NCBI GenBank assembly: GCA_030601665.1
Contig: JAUWBP010000028.1
Span: forward strand, 1-9,797
Length of the DNA stretch: 9,797 bases
From: Hadesarchaea archaeon
GTDB lineage: Archaea; Hadarchaeota; Hadarchaeia; Hadarchaeales; Hadarchaeaceae
Direction: 5' to 3'
The number at the start of each line of letters is the position of its first letter. Positions within the stretch are counted from its first letter, which is position 1. A program made the position numbers and the translations under genes. Under the pieces are notes generated by a model. That model saw only the letters and a program-made list of their open reading frames with translations. It ran no database searches and had not been told where the DNA came from. Below, piece by piece: positions 1 through 5,790 of the stretch.

Positions 1-148
1 CATGCGGGGGGGCAACCCATCAACTACACACATGTTCATCGTCAACCCATTCGCAAAGGTCAGCATGAGGGGACTTTTCTCAACCCACCCACCCACCGAG
101 GAGAGAATTCGACGGCTCGAAGAGATGGCCAAAACTGGGCGGTTCTAG
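1..148 (+). CDS. htpX: C-terminal fragment of an HtpX-type M48 membrane metalloprotease (5' truncated by window edge)
   Basis: Reading from base 2, an open frame of 48 codons enters from outside the window and stops at TAG 146-148. The C-terminal peptide contains FIVNPF followed by LFSTHPPTEERIRRLEEM. This is the hallmark end of HtpX/M48B proteases (family pattern: NPATAHLFIVNP, then LFSTHPPTEERI.RL). HtpX is a zinc-dependent membrane endopeptidase that degrades misfolded membrane proteins. Its HEXXH site and transmembrane helices would lie upstream of this window and cannot be checked. The stop codon overlaps that of the convergent Sec61-beta gene. A (CCCA)n run at 83-97 falls in the codons for the THPPTE motif. 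The call rests on the tail motif alone, but the motif is distinctive. Confidence 0.85.
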   Translation, partial: MRGGNPSTTHMFIVNPFAKVSMRGLFSTHPPTEERIRRLEEMAKTGRF

Positions 149-318
149 AACCCGAGCAAAGCTTGGCCGTAAAAACGCAGGAATATCTCGAAAATGATGA
201 CGGCAATGGTGAAAATTACCACACTCTTTGGCGAGATCTTGATACCGTGGCCTTCCTCTTTAAAATAGCGTATCAGCCCAGCGCCCGTGGGAGGCATCTC
301 TTGCTCTCGCTTGCTCAT
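145..318 (-). CDS. Preprotein translocase subunit Sec61-beta (archaeal SecG-equivalent)
   Basis: This is a 57-residue protein with the archaeal Sec61-beta pattern: a charged N-terminus, PPTGAGLIRYFKEE at residues 9-22, then KISP at 27-30 and a single hydrophobic helix at about 33-51. It is the small tail-anchored beta subunit of the SecYE-beta translocon in the cytoplasmic membrane. The family is about 50-60 residues long. The ATG at 318 is chosen because GGTG stands 5 nt ahead of it on the minus strand, and because the conserved block begins directly after it. An in-frame ATG at 405 would add 29 non-conserved residues and lies at or upstream of the predicted transcription start. The gene runs convergently into htpX. 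A TATA box at about 404-421 (minus strand TTATAAA) lies about 90 bp upstream. Confidence 0.93.
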   Translation of the reverse strand: MSKREQEMPPTGAGLIRYFKEEGHGIKISPKSVVIFTIAVIIFEIFLRFYGQALLGF

Positions 319-403
319 CTCAGCACCAATTTTTTCTATACTTCTGGAGTTTAAGTCTATCGGCGAAGTTTCCTTCCTCCAAAGAAGGAATGAAAGCCAC
401 CCC

Positions 404-421
404 ATTTATAAGGTTTATAAG
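404..421. promoter_or_regulatory. Tandem TATA boxes forming a two-way promoter (sec61-beta leftward, tnpB rightward)
   Basis: TTTATAAGG and TTTATAAGT stand head to tail at 405-413 and 414-422. Their TTATAA core is palindromic, so each can be read on either strand. Leftward, a start about 25 nt downstream falls near 380-390, ahead of the Sec61-beta ATG at 318. Rightward, it falls near 435-445, ahead of tnpB at 503. The roles are inferred from archaeal promoter spacing. Confidence 0.6.
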
Positions 422-425
422 TTAC

Positions 426-474
426 TTTCGGTGCCCTCTCTCCCCGAAAATCGCTTGAGTTGGGCGCACCGAAA
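426..474. repeat. Inverted repeat, candidate left-end hairpin of the TnpB element
   Basis: TTTCGGTGC at 426-434 is perfectly complementary to GCACCGAAA at 466-474. After a one-base bulge, the stem can add two more pairs inward (435-436 with 463-464). The hairpin follows directly on TTAC (422-425). It lies between the TATA boxes and tnpB, where IS200/IS605-family elements carry a subterminal palindrome recognised by their transposase. It could instead be a 5'-UTR structure or an operator. Confidence 0.5.
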
Positions 475-502
475 AAACATTTGGAGTTACAGGTGAATCA
501 TG

Positions 503-1693
503 ATGCAACTAACCTGTCGATTCAGGCTCTATCCGTTGCGAGCGCAGGAACGAAAACTCCTTGCCGCGCTCGACCAGTGCAGATGGCTCTACAATCATTT
601 TTTGGAGAAGCTGAACCAAAAGGAAGACGGCAGAACTCCCAGCCGCTACAAGCTTCAGGCAACTCTGCCGAAACTAAAGCAAGAGCACCCCGAGCTGAAG
701 CAAGTTCACTCAAAAGTTTTGCAGATGGTTCTCCACCATCTCTACTCGAACCTCCGTGCTCTCACAGGGCTGAAGCGTAACGGCAGAAAAGTGGGCAGGC
801 TCCGCTTCAAGGGGCGTGGGTGGTTCAAGTCATTCACCTACAGCCAATCGGGCTTCAAAATCACTGAAGGGCACGGGAAGCGCAGGGAGTTGTGGCTGTC
901 GAAGATCGGCCCGATACCAATTGTGCTGCATCGTGACATCAATGGCGAGACCAAGCAGGTTCACATCAAGCGGGAGCATTCGGGAAAATGGTTCGCGTGC
1001 TTCAGCGTCAAAGTCGAGGCAACATCAAAACTCAAGAAGATTTCCAAGCCTGTCGGTATAGATCTCGGTATCGAGCACTACATCGCTGATACCGACGGCA
1101 ACTTCGTCGAGCATCCTCACAACATCACCAAGAGTGAGTGGAAACTGAAGCGGGAGCAGTACAGGCTTTCCCGCAAGCGGAAGAATTCGAAGAATTGGGT
1201 AAAGCAGTGCACCAAGCTGGCGCTTATTCACGAGCGAATCAGGAACCAGCGCCTCGACTTTCTGCACAAGCTCAGTCGAGACTACGTTGACAACTACGAC
1301 TTCATAGCAACCGAGGATCTAGATGTGAAAGAGCTGATCGAAAAGGCTCACAACGGCAAGAATCGTGCGGATGCCGCTTGGGCCACCTTCCTCCACATGC
1401 TCACTTACAAGGCCGAACGCGCTGGTAGGTGGGTCGTGAAGGTTGAGCCGAGAGGAACAACAGATAGATGTTCGAAGTGTGACGAGGTGGTTAAGAAGCC
1501 GCTCTGGATGAGAATACACAAATGTCCAAGGTGCGGTCTGGAGCTTGACCGAGACCTGAACGCCGCACGGAATATCCTTCAAGATGGACTGGAGCAAGTA
1601 GGTTGGGAACCAGCCGAATTCACGCCTGTGGAGATCGGGCCTCTACCCGCAAGGGCAAGCTCGGCCGTCGAAGCAGGAAGCCCCATGCGATAG
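503..1693 (+). CDS. tnpB: TnpB, RNA-guided DNA endonuclease of an IS200/IS605-family element
   Basis: This is a full-length TnpB (396 residues; numbering below counts from an ATG at 500). The N-terminal helix-turn-helix/wedge region (FRLYPLRAQE..., CRWLYNHFLE) is present. The split RuvC domain has D188 in GIDLGIEHYI, E272 in ATEDLDV and D352 in DRDLNAARN. A four-cysteine zinc finger is at C324xxC327 and C342xxC345. All catalytic and zinc-binding positions are kept and there is no frameshift, so the nuclease is probably active. TnpB cleaves DNA next to a target-adjacent motif, directed by an omega-RNA made from its own 3' end. The ATG at 503 is preferred over 500 because GGTGA at 492-496 is then at a normal distance. 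The C-terminal codons for EFTPVEIGPLPARASS overlap the omega-RNA scaffold, a usual feature of archaeal family members. Confidence 0.95.
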   Translation: MQLTCRFRLYPLRAQERKLLAALDQCRWLYNHFLEKLNQKEDGRTPSRYKLQATLPKLKQEHPELKQVHSKVLQMVLHHLYSNLRALTGLKRNGRKVGRLRFKGRGWFKSFTYSQSGFKITEGHGKRRELWLSKIGPIPIVLHRDINGETKQVHIKREHSGKWFACFSVKVEATSKLKKISKPVGIDLGIEHYIADTDGNFVEHPHNITKSEWKLKREQYRLSRKRKNSKNWVKQCTKLALIHERIRNQRLDFLHKLSRDYVDNYDFIATEDLDVKELIEKAHNGKNRADAAWATFLHMLTYKAERAGRWVVKVEPRGTTDRCSKCDEVVKKPLWMRIHKCPRCGLELDRDLNAARNILQDGLEQVGWEPAEFTPVEIGPLPARASSAVEAGSPMR

Positions 1694-1725
1694 TAGGGGT
1701 AGTTCACGTCTTTTCGCCTGAGCGG
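1590..1725 (+). ncRNA. Candidate omega-RNA (TnpB guide RNA): scaffold to 1707, guide from 1708
   Basis: The 3' end of tnpB and its flank fold into a run of short stems. GTGGAG (1628-1633) pairs with CTCTAC (1641-1646) using one G-U pair. CCC/GGG (1646-1648, 1653-1655) closes a GCAA tetraloop, so the two stems compete for one base. CCCC (1681-1684) pairs with GGGG (1696-1699). The last stem runs into TAGTTCAC ending at 1707, the archaeal TnpB right-end signature. The guide should therefore begin at 1708 (GTCTTTTCGCCTGAGCGG). The 5' end is arbitrary here. The RNA is probably processed from the tnpB transcript. Confidence 0.6.
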
Positions 1726-1730
1726 CTGGG

Positions 1731-1740
1731 GTTTTAATTA
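1731..1740 (+). promoter_or_regulatory. TATA box of the PIN-ATPase gene
   Basis: GTTTTAATTA lies about 30 bp ahead of the ATG at 1769. A transcript starting 25-27 nt downstream would have almost no 5' leader, which fits the absence of a ribosome-binding site before that ATG. The gene therefore seems to have kept its own promoter just outside the TnpB element. Confidence 0.5.
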
Positions 1741-1768
1741 CTCGAATGCTTAACTATCGTTGATTATA

Positions 1769-3178
1769 ATGGCAAAATATGTTCCAGGTGCAAACATCGT
1801 CATCAACGGTTTCCTGACGCGGCTGGTTGAGGGTGAACTAGCAGGCAGCGAGATTGTTGTGGCCAACGCGGTCGTCGCTCAGCTCGAACATCAAGCCAAG
1901 CTGGGCAAGGACTCGGGCTTGATCGGGCTCGCGGAGCTCAGACGCCTACAGGAGTTGGCCGAGCAAGGAAAGATAAAACTGAGTTTCGCGGGAGAACGTC
2001 CAAGCGTTGAGCAAATGGCGGGTGCGGATTTTGGCACCATAGATGCTGTGGTCCGAGAGATAGCTCGCGCCCAAGGTGCGACCCTTCTCACGAGTAATGC
2101 CGTGATGTCCGAGGTCGCACGAATAGAAGGGCTGGAGACGAAGTACTTCGAACCCTCGCGCGTGGAGGAGAAGCCGAAGCTCCTGCGCTACTTCGACAAG
2201 AACACGATGTCGGTGCACTTGAAGGCACGAGTGCGCCCCATGGCCAAGGTTGGCCGCCCAGGTAGGTTCAAAGTCCAAGTCCTGGATGAGAGACCGCTTG
2301 AGGAGGCGGAGCTTCGCGAGATGGCGCGCGAGATTCTCGAGTTTGCCACGCGCGACCCTGATGGCTTCATTGAGTTCGAGCGTAAAGGTGCTAGCATGAT
2401 ACAGTTCCGCGAATACCGCATCGCCATTACCCGCCCCCCGTTCAGCGATGGATTTGAGATTACCACCGTCCGACCAATTGTGTGGGTGCGGTTGGAGGAC
2501 TACAGATTGTCCGAGAAGCTGAAGGAGCGATTGCGGGAAAGCGCGGAGGGTGTGCTTATCGCTGGTCCGCCTGGTGCTGGTAAGACAACTTTTGCCCAAG
2601 CGTTGGCGGAGTTCTATCACTTGCAGGGAAAAATAGTCAAGACGATGGAATCCCCTCGCGACCTCCAAGTGAGCGATGAAATTACGCAATATACCGCTCT
2701 GGAAGGCGATATGGCGAAGACGGCGGACCTGCTTCTCCTTGTGCGCCCAGATTACACAATTTACGACGAGTTGCGGAAGACGGGCGATTTTCAGATATTT
2801 ACTGACATGCGCTTGGCTGGGGTGGGTATGGTAGGTGTGGTGCATTCAACGCGAGCAATCGACGCCGTGCAAAGATTAATCGGGCGAGTAGAACTCGGGA
2901 TGATTCCAATGATCGTCGACACTGTGATTTTCATAAAGGATGGCGAAATCAGGCAAGTCTATTCGTTGAGGTCCATGGTCAAAGTCCCGTCCGGCATGAT
3001 GGAAGCGGACCTAGCGAGACCGCTGATTGAGGTCTTGGATTTTGAAACGAACGAGCCGCGTTACGAGATATATACATTTGGTGAGCAGGTTGTCGTTTCA
3101 GACCTGCGAAAACAGATGCGTCAGAGAGAACAGATGCGTCCGAGGTTCCGGGGCAGACCAAGAGGAAGATGGAGATAA
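1769..3178 (+). CDS. PIN-domain / PilT-like ATPase (COG1855 family) with degenerate PIN site and no KH domain
   Basis: The protein has 469 residues. An N-terminal PIN domain (about 1-128) is followed by a linker and beta-rich region (about 140-240), then a secretion-type (PilT/VirB11-like) ATPase core. Walker A is GPPGAGKTT at 266-274. A Walker B-like strand, LLLLVRPDYTIYDE, follows. The motifs DMRLAGVGMVGVVHSTRAID and GRVELGMIPMIVDTVIFIKDG are as in the family. COG1855 proteins are predicted RNA-related ATPases of unproven role. Two features are odd. Three of the four expected PIN acids are replaced: VPGAN for VPDTS (G7), AQLE for AELE (Q38) and TSN for TSD (N110); D92 remains. The usual C-terminal KH domain (family length about 600) is absent, and the protein ends in an Arg/Gly-rich tail. 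The ATG at 1769 is chosen because VP follows shortly after it. A TTG at 1760 would add three residues. Confidence 0.9.
   Translation: MAKYVPGANIVINGFLTRLVEGELAGSEIVVANAVVAQLEHQAKLGKDSGLIGLAELRRLQELAEQGKIKLSFAGERPSVEQMAGADFGTIDAVVREIARAQGATLLTSNAVMSEVARIEGLETKYFEPSRVEEKPKLLRYFDKNTMSVHLKARVRPMAKVGRPGRFKVQVLDERPLEEAELREMAREILEFATRDPDGFIEFERKGASMIQFREYRIAITRPPFSDGFEITTVRPIVWVRLEDYRLSEKLKERLRESAEGVLIAGPPGAGKTTFAQALAEFYHLQGKIVKTMESPRDLQVSDEITQYTALEGDMAKTADLLLLVRPDYTIYDELRKTGDFQIFTDMRLAGVGMVGVVHSTRAIDAVQRLIGRVELGMIPMIVDTVIFIKDGEIRQVYSLRSMVKVPSGMMEADLARPLIEVLDFETNEPRYEIYTFGEQVVVSDLRKQMRQREQMRPRFRGRPRGRWR
3111..3146 (+). repeat. 18-bp tandem duplication in the basic tail of the PIN-ATPase gene
   Basis: AACAGATGCGTC occurs at 3111-3122 and again at 3129-3140, with period 18, and the remainder of the unit has diverged. 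It encodes QMRQRE followed by QMRPRF and keeps the reading frame, so it lengthens the Arg-rich C-terminal tail. Confidence 0.8.
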
Positions 3179-3192
3179 ACTAAACTCCCTAG

Positions 3193-3705
3193 TTATCTCT
3201 CTTGGGACATGAATTGATGCTGGAGGGCAACGACTTCAGTGCTGTCCTTGGCGTGGACGTAAGCTTCGAGCGGCTCGCGGTTCAGATCGAGAAAAGTCGG
3301 CCCCCACTTGAAAATGTTTAGGATTTCTTTCGCGCGGGCCTCATCGCCTAAGATAAACAAGGCCGCTGCGAGTGCTTCGGCAGTGCTTAGCGTAGTAGGA
3401 CGTCCGTAGTAGGTGGGGTTTGCAGCGACCAGATAAGGCAAGGCACGGGGCACCATTCGCGCTCGGATGCGGGAAATCTGTTCGATTTGCTTCCAAGAGC
3501 AATCGAGCGCCACTAATCCTTGTTTCCTCGCAATCTCGGCGTCCTCTCCAGAAAGCGCCCGTTCCGCAAATGGATCGAGCAAGATTGCGTTTCCCGGCAA
3601 TCCCTGGGACTGAAAGACCATCTGGATTTTCCCAAATCGATGTAAGCGCATCGCGGTACACTTCTTCGGGTCGCATTCCCGAGCGTTGTACACAACTAGT
3701 TTCAT
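3193..3705 (-). CDS. tsr3: Tsr3, SSU rRNA aminocarboxypropyltransferase
   Basis: This is a 170-residue protein matching the Tsr3 (DUF367) family over its full length. DPKKCTAMRL is at 12-21, LLDPFAERALSGED at about 42-55 and ALDCSW at 66-71. The block LPYLVAANPTYYGRP at 89-103 runs into LSTAEALAAALFILG (106-120), followed by FKWG and LNREPLEAY. Tsr3 has a SPOUT-like fold. It moves the 3-amino-3-carboxypropyl group from S-adenosylmethionine onto the hypermodified base in helix 31 of small-subunit rRNA, near the P site, in the cytoplasm. The gene converges on the PIN-ATPase gene with a 14-bp gap and diverges from the amidohydrolase. The start at 3705 has a weak GAGG three bases upstream, and the predicted transcription start is close to it. 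Confidence 0.95.
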   Translation of the reverse strand: MKLVVYNARECDPKKCTAMRLHRFGKIQMVFQSQGLPGNAILLDPFAERALSGEDAEIARKQGLVALDCSWKQIEQISRIRARMVPRALPYLVAANPTYYGRPTTLSTAEALAAALFILGDEARAKEILNIFKWGPTFLDLNREPLEAYVHAKDSTEVVALQHQFMSQER

Positions 3706-3726
3706 CGGCCTCGGTCATACTTGAGT

Positions 3727-3741
3727 TGATAAACTTTTAAG
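3727..3741. promoter_or_regulatory. Shared divergent promoter of tsr3 and the amidohydrolase gene
   Basis: The 67 bp between the two start codons contain one A/T-rich block, TGATAAACTTTTAAG. Rightward, CTTTTAAG (3734-3741) lies about 30 bp ahead of the ATG at 3773. Leftward, CTTAAAAG/AAGTTTATCA lies about 25-30 bp ahead of the tsr3 ATG at 3705. Both transcripts would be leaderless or have very short leaders. Confidence 0.45.
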
Positions 3742-3772
3742 TCATGATTGAACAAGGCGGGTTGGGCACCCC

Positions 3773-4879
3773 ATGGCCAAGCAAGTGCTTTCCAACGTGA
3801 CCATTCTCGAGGGCGAGGAGCTTGAGCTTGTACAAGGCTACCTCGTGGTCCGTGATGGCTCGATTGAAAAAATTTCTGAAGGCTCCCCCTCGGGGCGGGC
3901 CATCGATCTGAAAGGAGGGTTCATTTTGCCACCCTTCGTTAACGCGCATACACACGTCGCTGATTCCGTCGCCAAGGAGCTTTACCTCGGCAGGACACAG
4001 CCCCGGGTAGTCGGTCCAGGCGGGAAGAAATTTCGTGCTCTGGGCTCACGTTCGCGCAGCGAGTTGCTCGCATCGATTCGCGCGACGCTTCAGGACATGT
4101 TTCGCACTGGCACTCTAGCCCACTGCGATTTCAGGGAGGGTGGAGCGAAAGGGGTCGAGCTCCTTCGGGAGGCATCGCACAAAGCGGTAAAATCAATTAT
4201 CATGGGGCGCCCGTTCGCGCTCGAAGAACTGAACATTGTTTTAATAAAATCAGATGGGATCGGTTTGCCTTCGCTCGACGCTTTCGATGAAGGGGGGCTT
4301 CGATCAATCGCTGATCAAACCAAGCGCGCGAAGAAATTTCTCTCGTTTCATGTTGCAGAGTTAACGTCTGCCCGAGATGAAGTCGAGCGAGCACTTGAAC
4401 TCCGCCCATCTTTTATAGTTCATGCTACCCACGCGAACGAGGAAGATTTCGTTTCAGTTCAAAAGAATGGTGTTCCCGTTGTGTTTTGCCCGAGGGCTAA
4501 CAGCTTGCTGGGCGTCGGTGTACCTCCCATCCACCTCGCGCTAGCAACCAACGCTCGTTTTTGTATCGGAACGGACAACGCGATGGTCTGCCAACCGAAC
4601 ATGTTTGAGGAGCTCTCATTCGCTTGGGCGTGCATTCGCCGCGCCAATCCAGCAGCGGGGGGCGAGGAGGCGCGCAAACTCCTTAAAGCCGCGACGATTG
4701 AACCCCTAAAACTTTTCAATTTGCCGTGGGGGCCCATTGAGGAGGGGGGCAGCGCGACATTCATGGTGCTCACCCGCGGAAACAATCTTACGGACCTCAC
4801 CAACGTGCATGCGGGATTGGTTAATCGAGCGCGAGCGGACAACATCCGAGCGGTTTACGCGAGCGGAAAAATTTTATAA
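3773..4879 (+). CDS. Metal-dependent amidohydrolase / deaminase (SsnA/TrzN-like, COG0402 type)
   Basis: This is a 368-residue amidohydrolase-superfamily enzyme. The metal site is complete: HTH at 59-61 (H59, H61) in FVNAHTHV, H193 in SFHVAE, H217/H220 in VHATHAN and D268 in GTDNA. The short N- and C-terminal strands typical of the composite beta-sandwich are present (VRDGSIEKI near 27-35, VYASGKIL at the end). The family includes chlorohydrolases and deaminases of guanine, cytosine, 8-oxoguanine, 5'-deoxyadenosine and S-adenosylhomocysteine. The substrate cannot be read from the sequence. At 368 residues it is shorter than the roughly 420-residue deaminases. The start at 3773 lies at the expected distance from the TATA block, with no strong ribosome-binding site. 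It is followed by the CBS gene after 69 bp. That gene has its own TATA box, so an operon is uncertain. Confidence 0.88.
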   Translation: MAKQVLSNVTILEGEELELVQGYLVVRDGSIEKISEGSPSGRAIDLKGGFILPPFVNAHTHVADSVAKELYLGRTQPRVVGPGGKKFRALGSRSRSELLASIRATLQDMFRTGTLAHCDFREGGAKGVELLREASHKAVKSIIMGRPFALEELNIVLIKSDGIGLPSLDAFDEGGLRSIADQTKRAKKFLSFHVAELTSARDEVERALELRPSFIVHATHANEEDFVSVQKNGVPVVFCPRANSLLGVGVPPIHLALATNARFCIGTDNAMVCQPNMFEELSFAWACIRRANPAAGGEEARKLLKAATIEPLKLFNLPWGPIEEGGSATFMVLTRGNNLTDLTNVHAGLVNRARADNIRAVYASGKIL

Positions 4880-4894
4880 GCTTGAAACGTCAAG
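4871..4894 (+). promoter_or_regulatory. TATA box with adjoining palindrome, promoter of the CBS-protein gene
   Basis: ATTTTATAAG at 4871-4880 overlaps the stop codon of the amidohydrolase gene. It is followed at once by the inverted repeat CTTGA-AACG-TCAAG (4881-4894). A start 25 nt downstream would fall near 4900. The palindrome thus sits between TATA box and start site, a common place for archaeal repressor binding. The operator role is an inference. Confidence 0.45.
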
Positions 4895-4937
4895 AAAAAA
4901 TGGTGTTTTGGGGAGCTAACTAGCATAGCGAATGGTG

Positions 4938-4944
4938 GGTGAGG
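4938..4944 (+). promoter_or_regulatory. Strong ribosome-binding site of the CBS-protein gene
   Basis: GGTGAGG ends four bases before the ATG at 4949, within GGTGAGGAGG. It is the strongest Shine-Dalgarno match in the window and fixes the start codon. Confidence 0.75.
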
Positions 4945-4948
4945 AGGC

Positions 4949-5785
4949 ATGCAGGTCAAAGGTGTGATGACCAAGGAGGTTAAGTGGGTAGAGATACCCG
5001 GTACCCGAGCTGAGGCCCTTGATCTCCTGAAGAAAATAGGTGCAAGCTCGGTCCCCGTGGTGAAGCGGGGTACCGATGAGCTCGTTGGGATGGTGAGGCT
5101 TCGCAAGTTGTTTGAGAACCCCGGCGAGGAGCAGCTCGCGATGCTCGTCGACCGTGACGTTCCGACGGTTTCGATAAACGATAAGCTCGAGGAAGCAGTG
5201 AATCGTCTGCTCAAGGCTCGTGTCCGAAGATTGCCCGTGCTAAAGGACGGGAAACTCGTTGGGATAATCACAGTCCACGACATCATCTCCCGCGCGATTG
5301 CCGAGATGAAGGTGGAGCGCCCGGCATCAGATTTCATGCGCTCACATGTTATCGCCGTGTGGGATGGGACCCCTCTGAGGGCCGCGGTGGGGATTATGGA
5401 CTTCTCCGGCTTCCGAGCTCTGCCCGCGATCGACGAGGGCAGCAACCTAGTCGGGATCATTGATGACTCGGATATCATTAAAGTGAGTGGTATTGAAACC
5501 GAGTCACGAATGAGCCAGATGACGGGGCGAAGCGAGGGCGATAGCTGGACATGGGACAGCGAAAACCGGATCTACATCACCAAGCGGGAGCTGAAGATCC
5601 CGGATAAGCTCGTGTTGGACGTGATGACGAAGGATATCGTGACGATAACGCGCAAGACTACCGTGAGCAGGGCAGCGCAGATCATGCGGCAGCATCGGAT
5701 CGAGCAGACTCCCATTTTGACTGCGGAGGGCAAGCTCACGGGCATCGTGCGGGATGTCGATCTGCTCCGCGCTTTGGTTGAGTAG
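4949..5785 (+). CDS. Four-CBS-domain protein (two Bateman modules), probable adenosyl-nucleotide sensor
   Basis: This is a 278-residue protein made almost wholly of four CBS motifs. CBS1 is at about 4-57 (VMTKEVKWVEI ... ELVGMVRLRKLF), CBS2 at about 64-118 (DRDVPTVSINDKLEEA ... LVGIITVHDIIS), CBS3 at about 126-182 (FMRSHVIAVWDG ... LVGIIDDSDIIKV) and CBS4 at about 222-278 (VLDVMTKDIVTI ... LTGIVRDVDLLRAL). The ends of CBS2, CBS3 and CBS4 keep the T/S/R-x-D pattern that contacts ribose in AMP-, ATP- or SAM-binding CBS proteins. About 40 polar residues, including SWTWDSENRIYITKREL, separate CBS3 from CBS4. No catalytic domain is attached. The length and four-CBS layout resemble archaeal proteins compared with the AMPK gamma subunit. 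It lies 44 bp upstream of glyS on the same strand. The ligand and partner are unknown. Confidence 0.92.
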   Translation: MQVKGVMTKEVKWVEIPGTRAEALDLLKKIGASSVPVVKRGTDELVGMVRLRKLFENPGEEQLAMLVDRDVPTVSINDKLEEAVNRLLKARVRRLPVLKDGKLVGIITVHDIISRAIAEMKVERPASDFMRSHVIAVWDGTPLRAAVGIMDFSGFRALPAIDEGSNLVGIIDDSDIIKVSGIETESRMSQMTGRSEGDSWTWDSENRIYITKRELKIPDKLVLDVMTKDIVTITRKTTVSRAAQIMRQHRIEQTPILTAEGKLTGIVRDVDLLRALVE

Positions 5786-5790
5786 CGATA

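Larger units (their letters stand above)
426..1707 (+). mobile_element. Solo-TnpB element of the IS200/IS605 (IS1341-like) superfamily, boundaries inferred
   Basis: The element consists of one tnpB gene with no tnpA transposase gene beside it. This is the IS1341-like arrangement, which is either mobilised in trans or immobile. The proposed left edge is the base after TTAC at 422-425, where the left hairpin begins. The proposed right edge is the end of GGTAGTTCAC at 1698-1707, the closing sequence common in archaeal TnpB elements. These families make no target duplication, so the ends cannot be confirmed from flanking repeats. An empty-site comparison would fix them. Confidence 0.45.

Noticed and set aside
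83..97. CCCACCCACCCACC run as a repeat or CRISPR-like signal
   Set aside because: It is a short 4-bp microsatellite inside the HtpX tail codons (THPPT). No spaced repeats occur anywhere in the window.
319..405. Longer 86-residue start for Sec61-beta
   Set aside because: The extra 29 residues are not part of the family pattern, the upstream ATG is at or beyond the predicted transcription start, and the internal ATG has its own GGTG site.
503..1693. Possibility that the TnpB homologue is a nuclease-dead, repressor-type derivative
   Set aside because: All three RuvC acids and the four zinc cysteines are present, so the sequence supports an active nuclease.
1946..2845. A 299-codon open frame on the minus strand opposite the PIN-ATPase gene
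   Set aside because: It lies entirely inside a conserved gene, its translation shows no recognisable motif, and its residue makeup (rich in H, R, L and S) is typical of an antisense shadow.
3179..3705. Hidden KH-domain remnant after the PIN-ATPase stop codon
   Set aside because: The stretch is fully occupied by tsr3 on the opposite strand, with all of that family's motifs. No KH-like GxxG frame is visible on the + strand.
4881..4900. CTTGA-AACG-TCAAG followed by A-run as an intrinsic terminator
   Set aside because: On the + strand the hairpin is followed by A residues, not T, and no minus-strand gene ends there.
4855..5478. A 207-codon minus-strand open frame opposite the CBS gene
   Set aside because: Its Ser/Thr/Arg-rich translation mirrors the CBS codons, and the plus-strand frame has four clear CBS domains and a strong ribosome-binding site.
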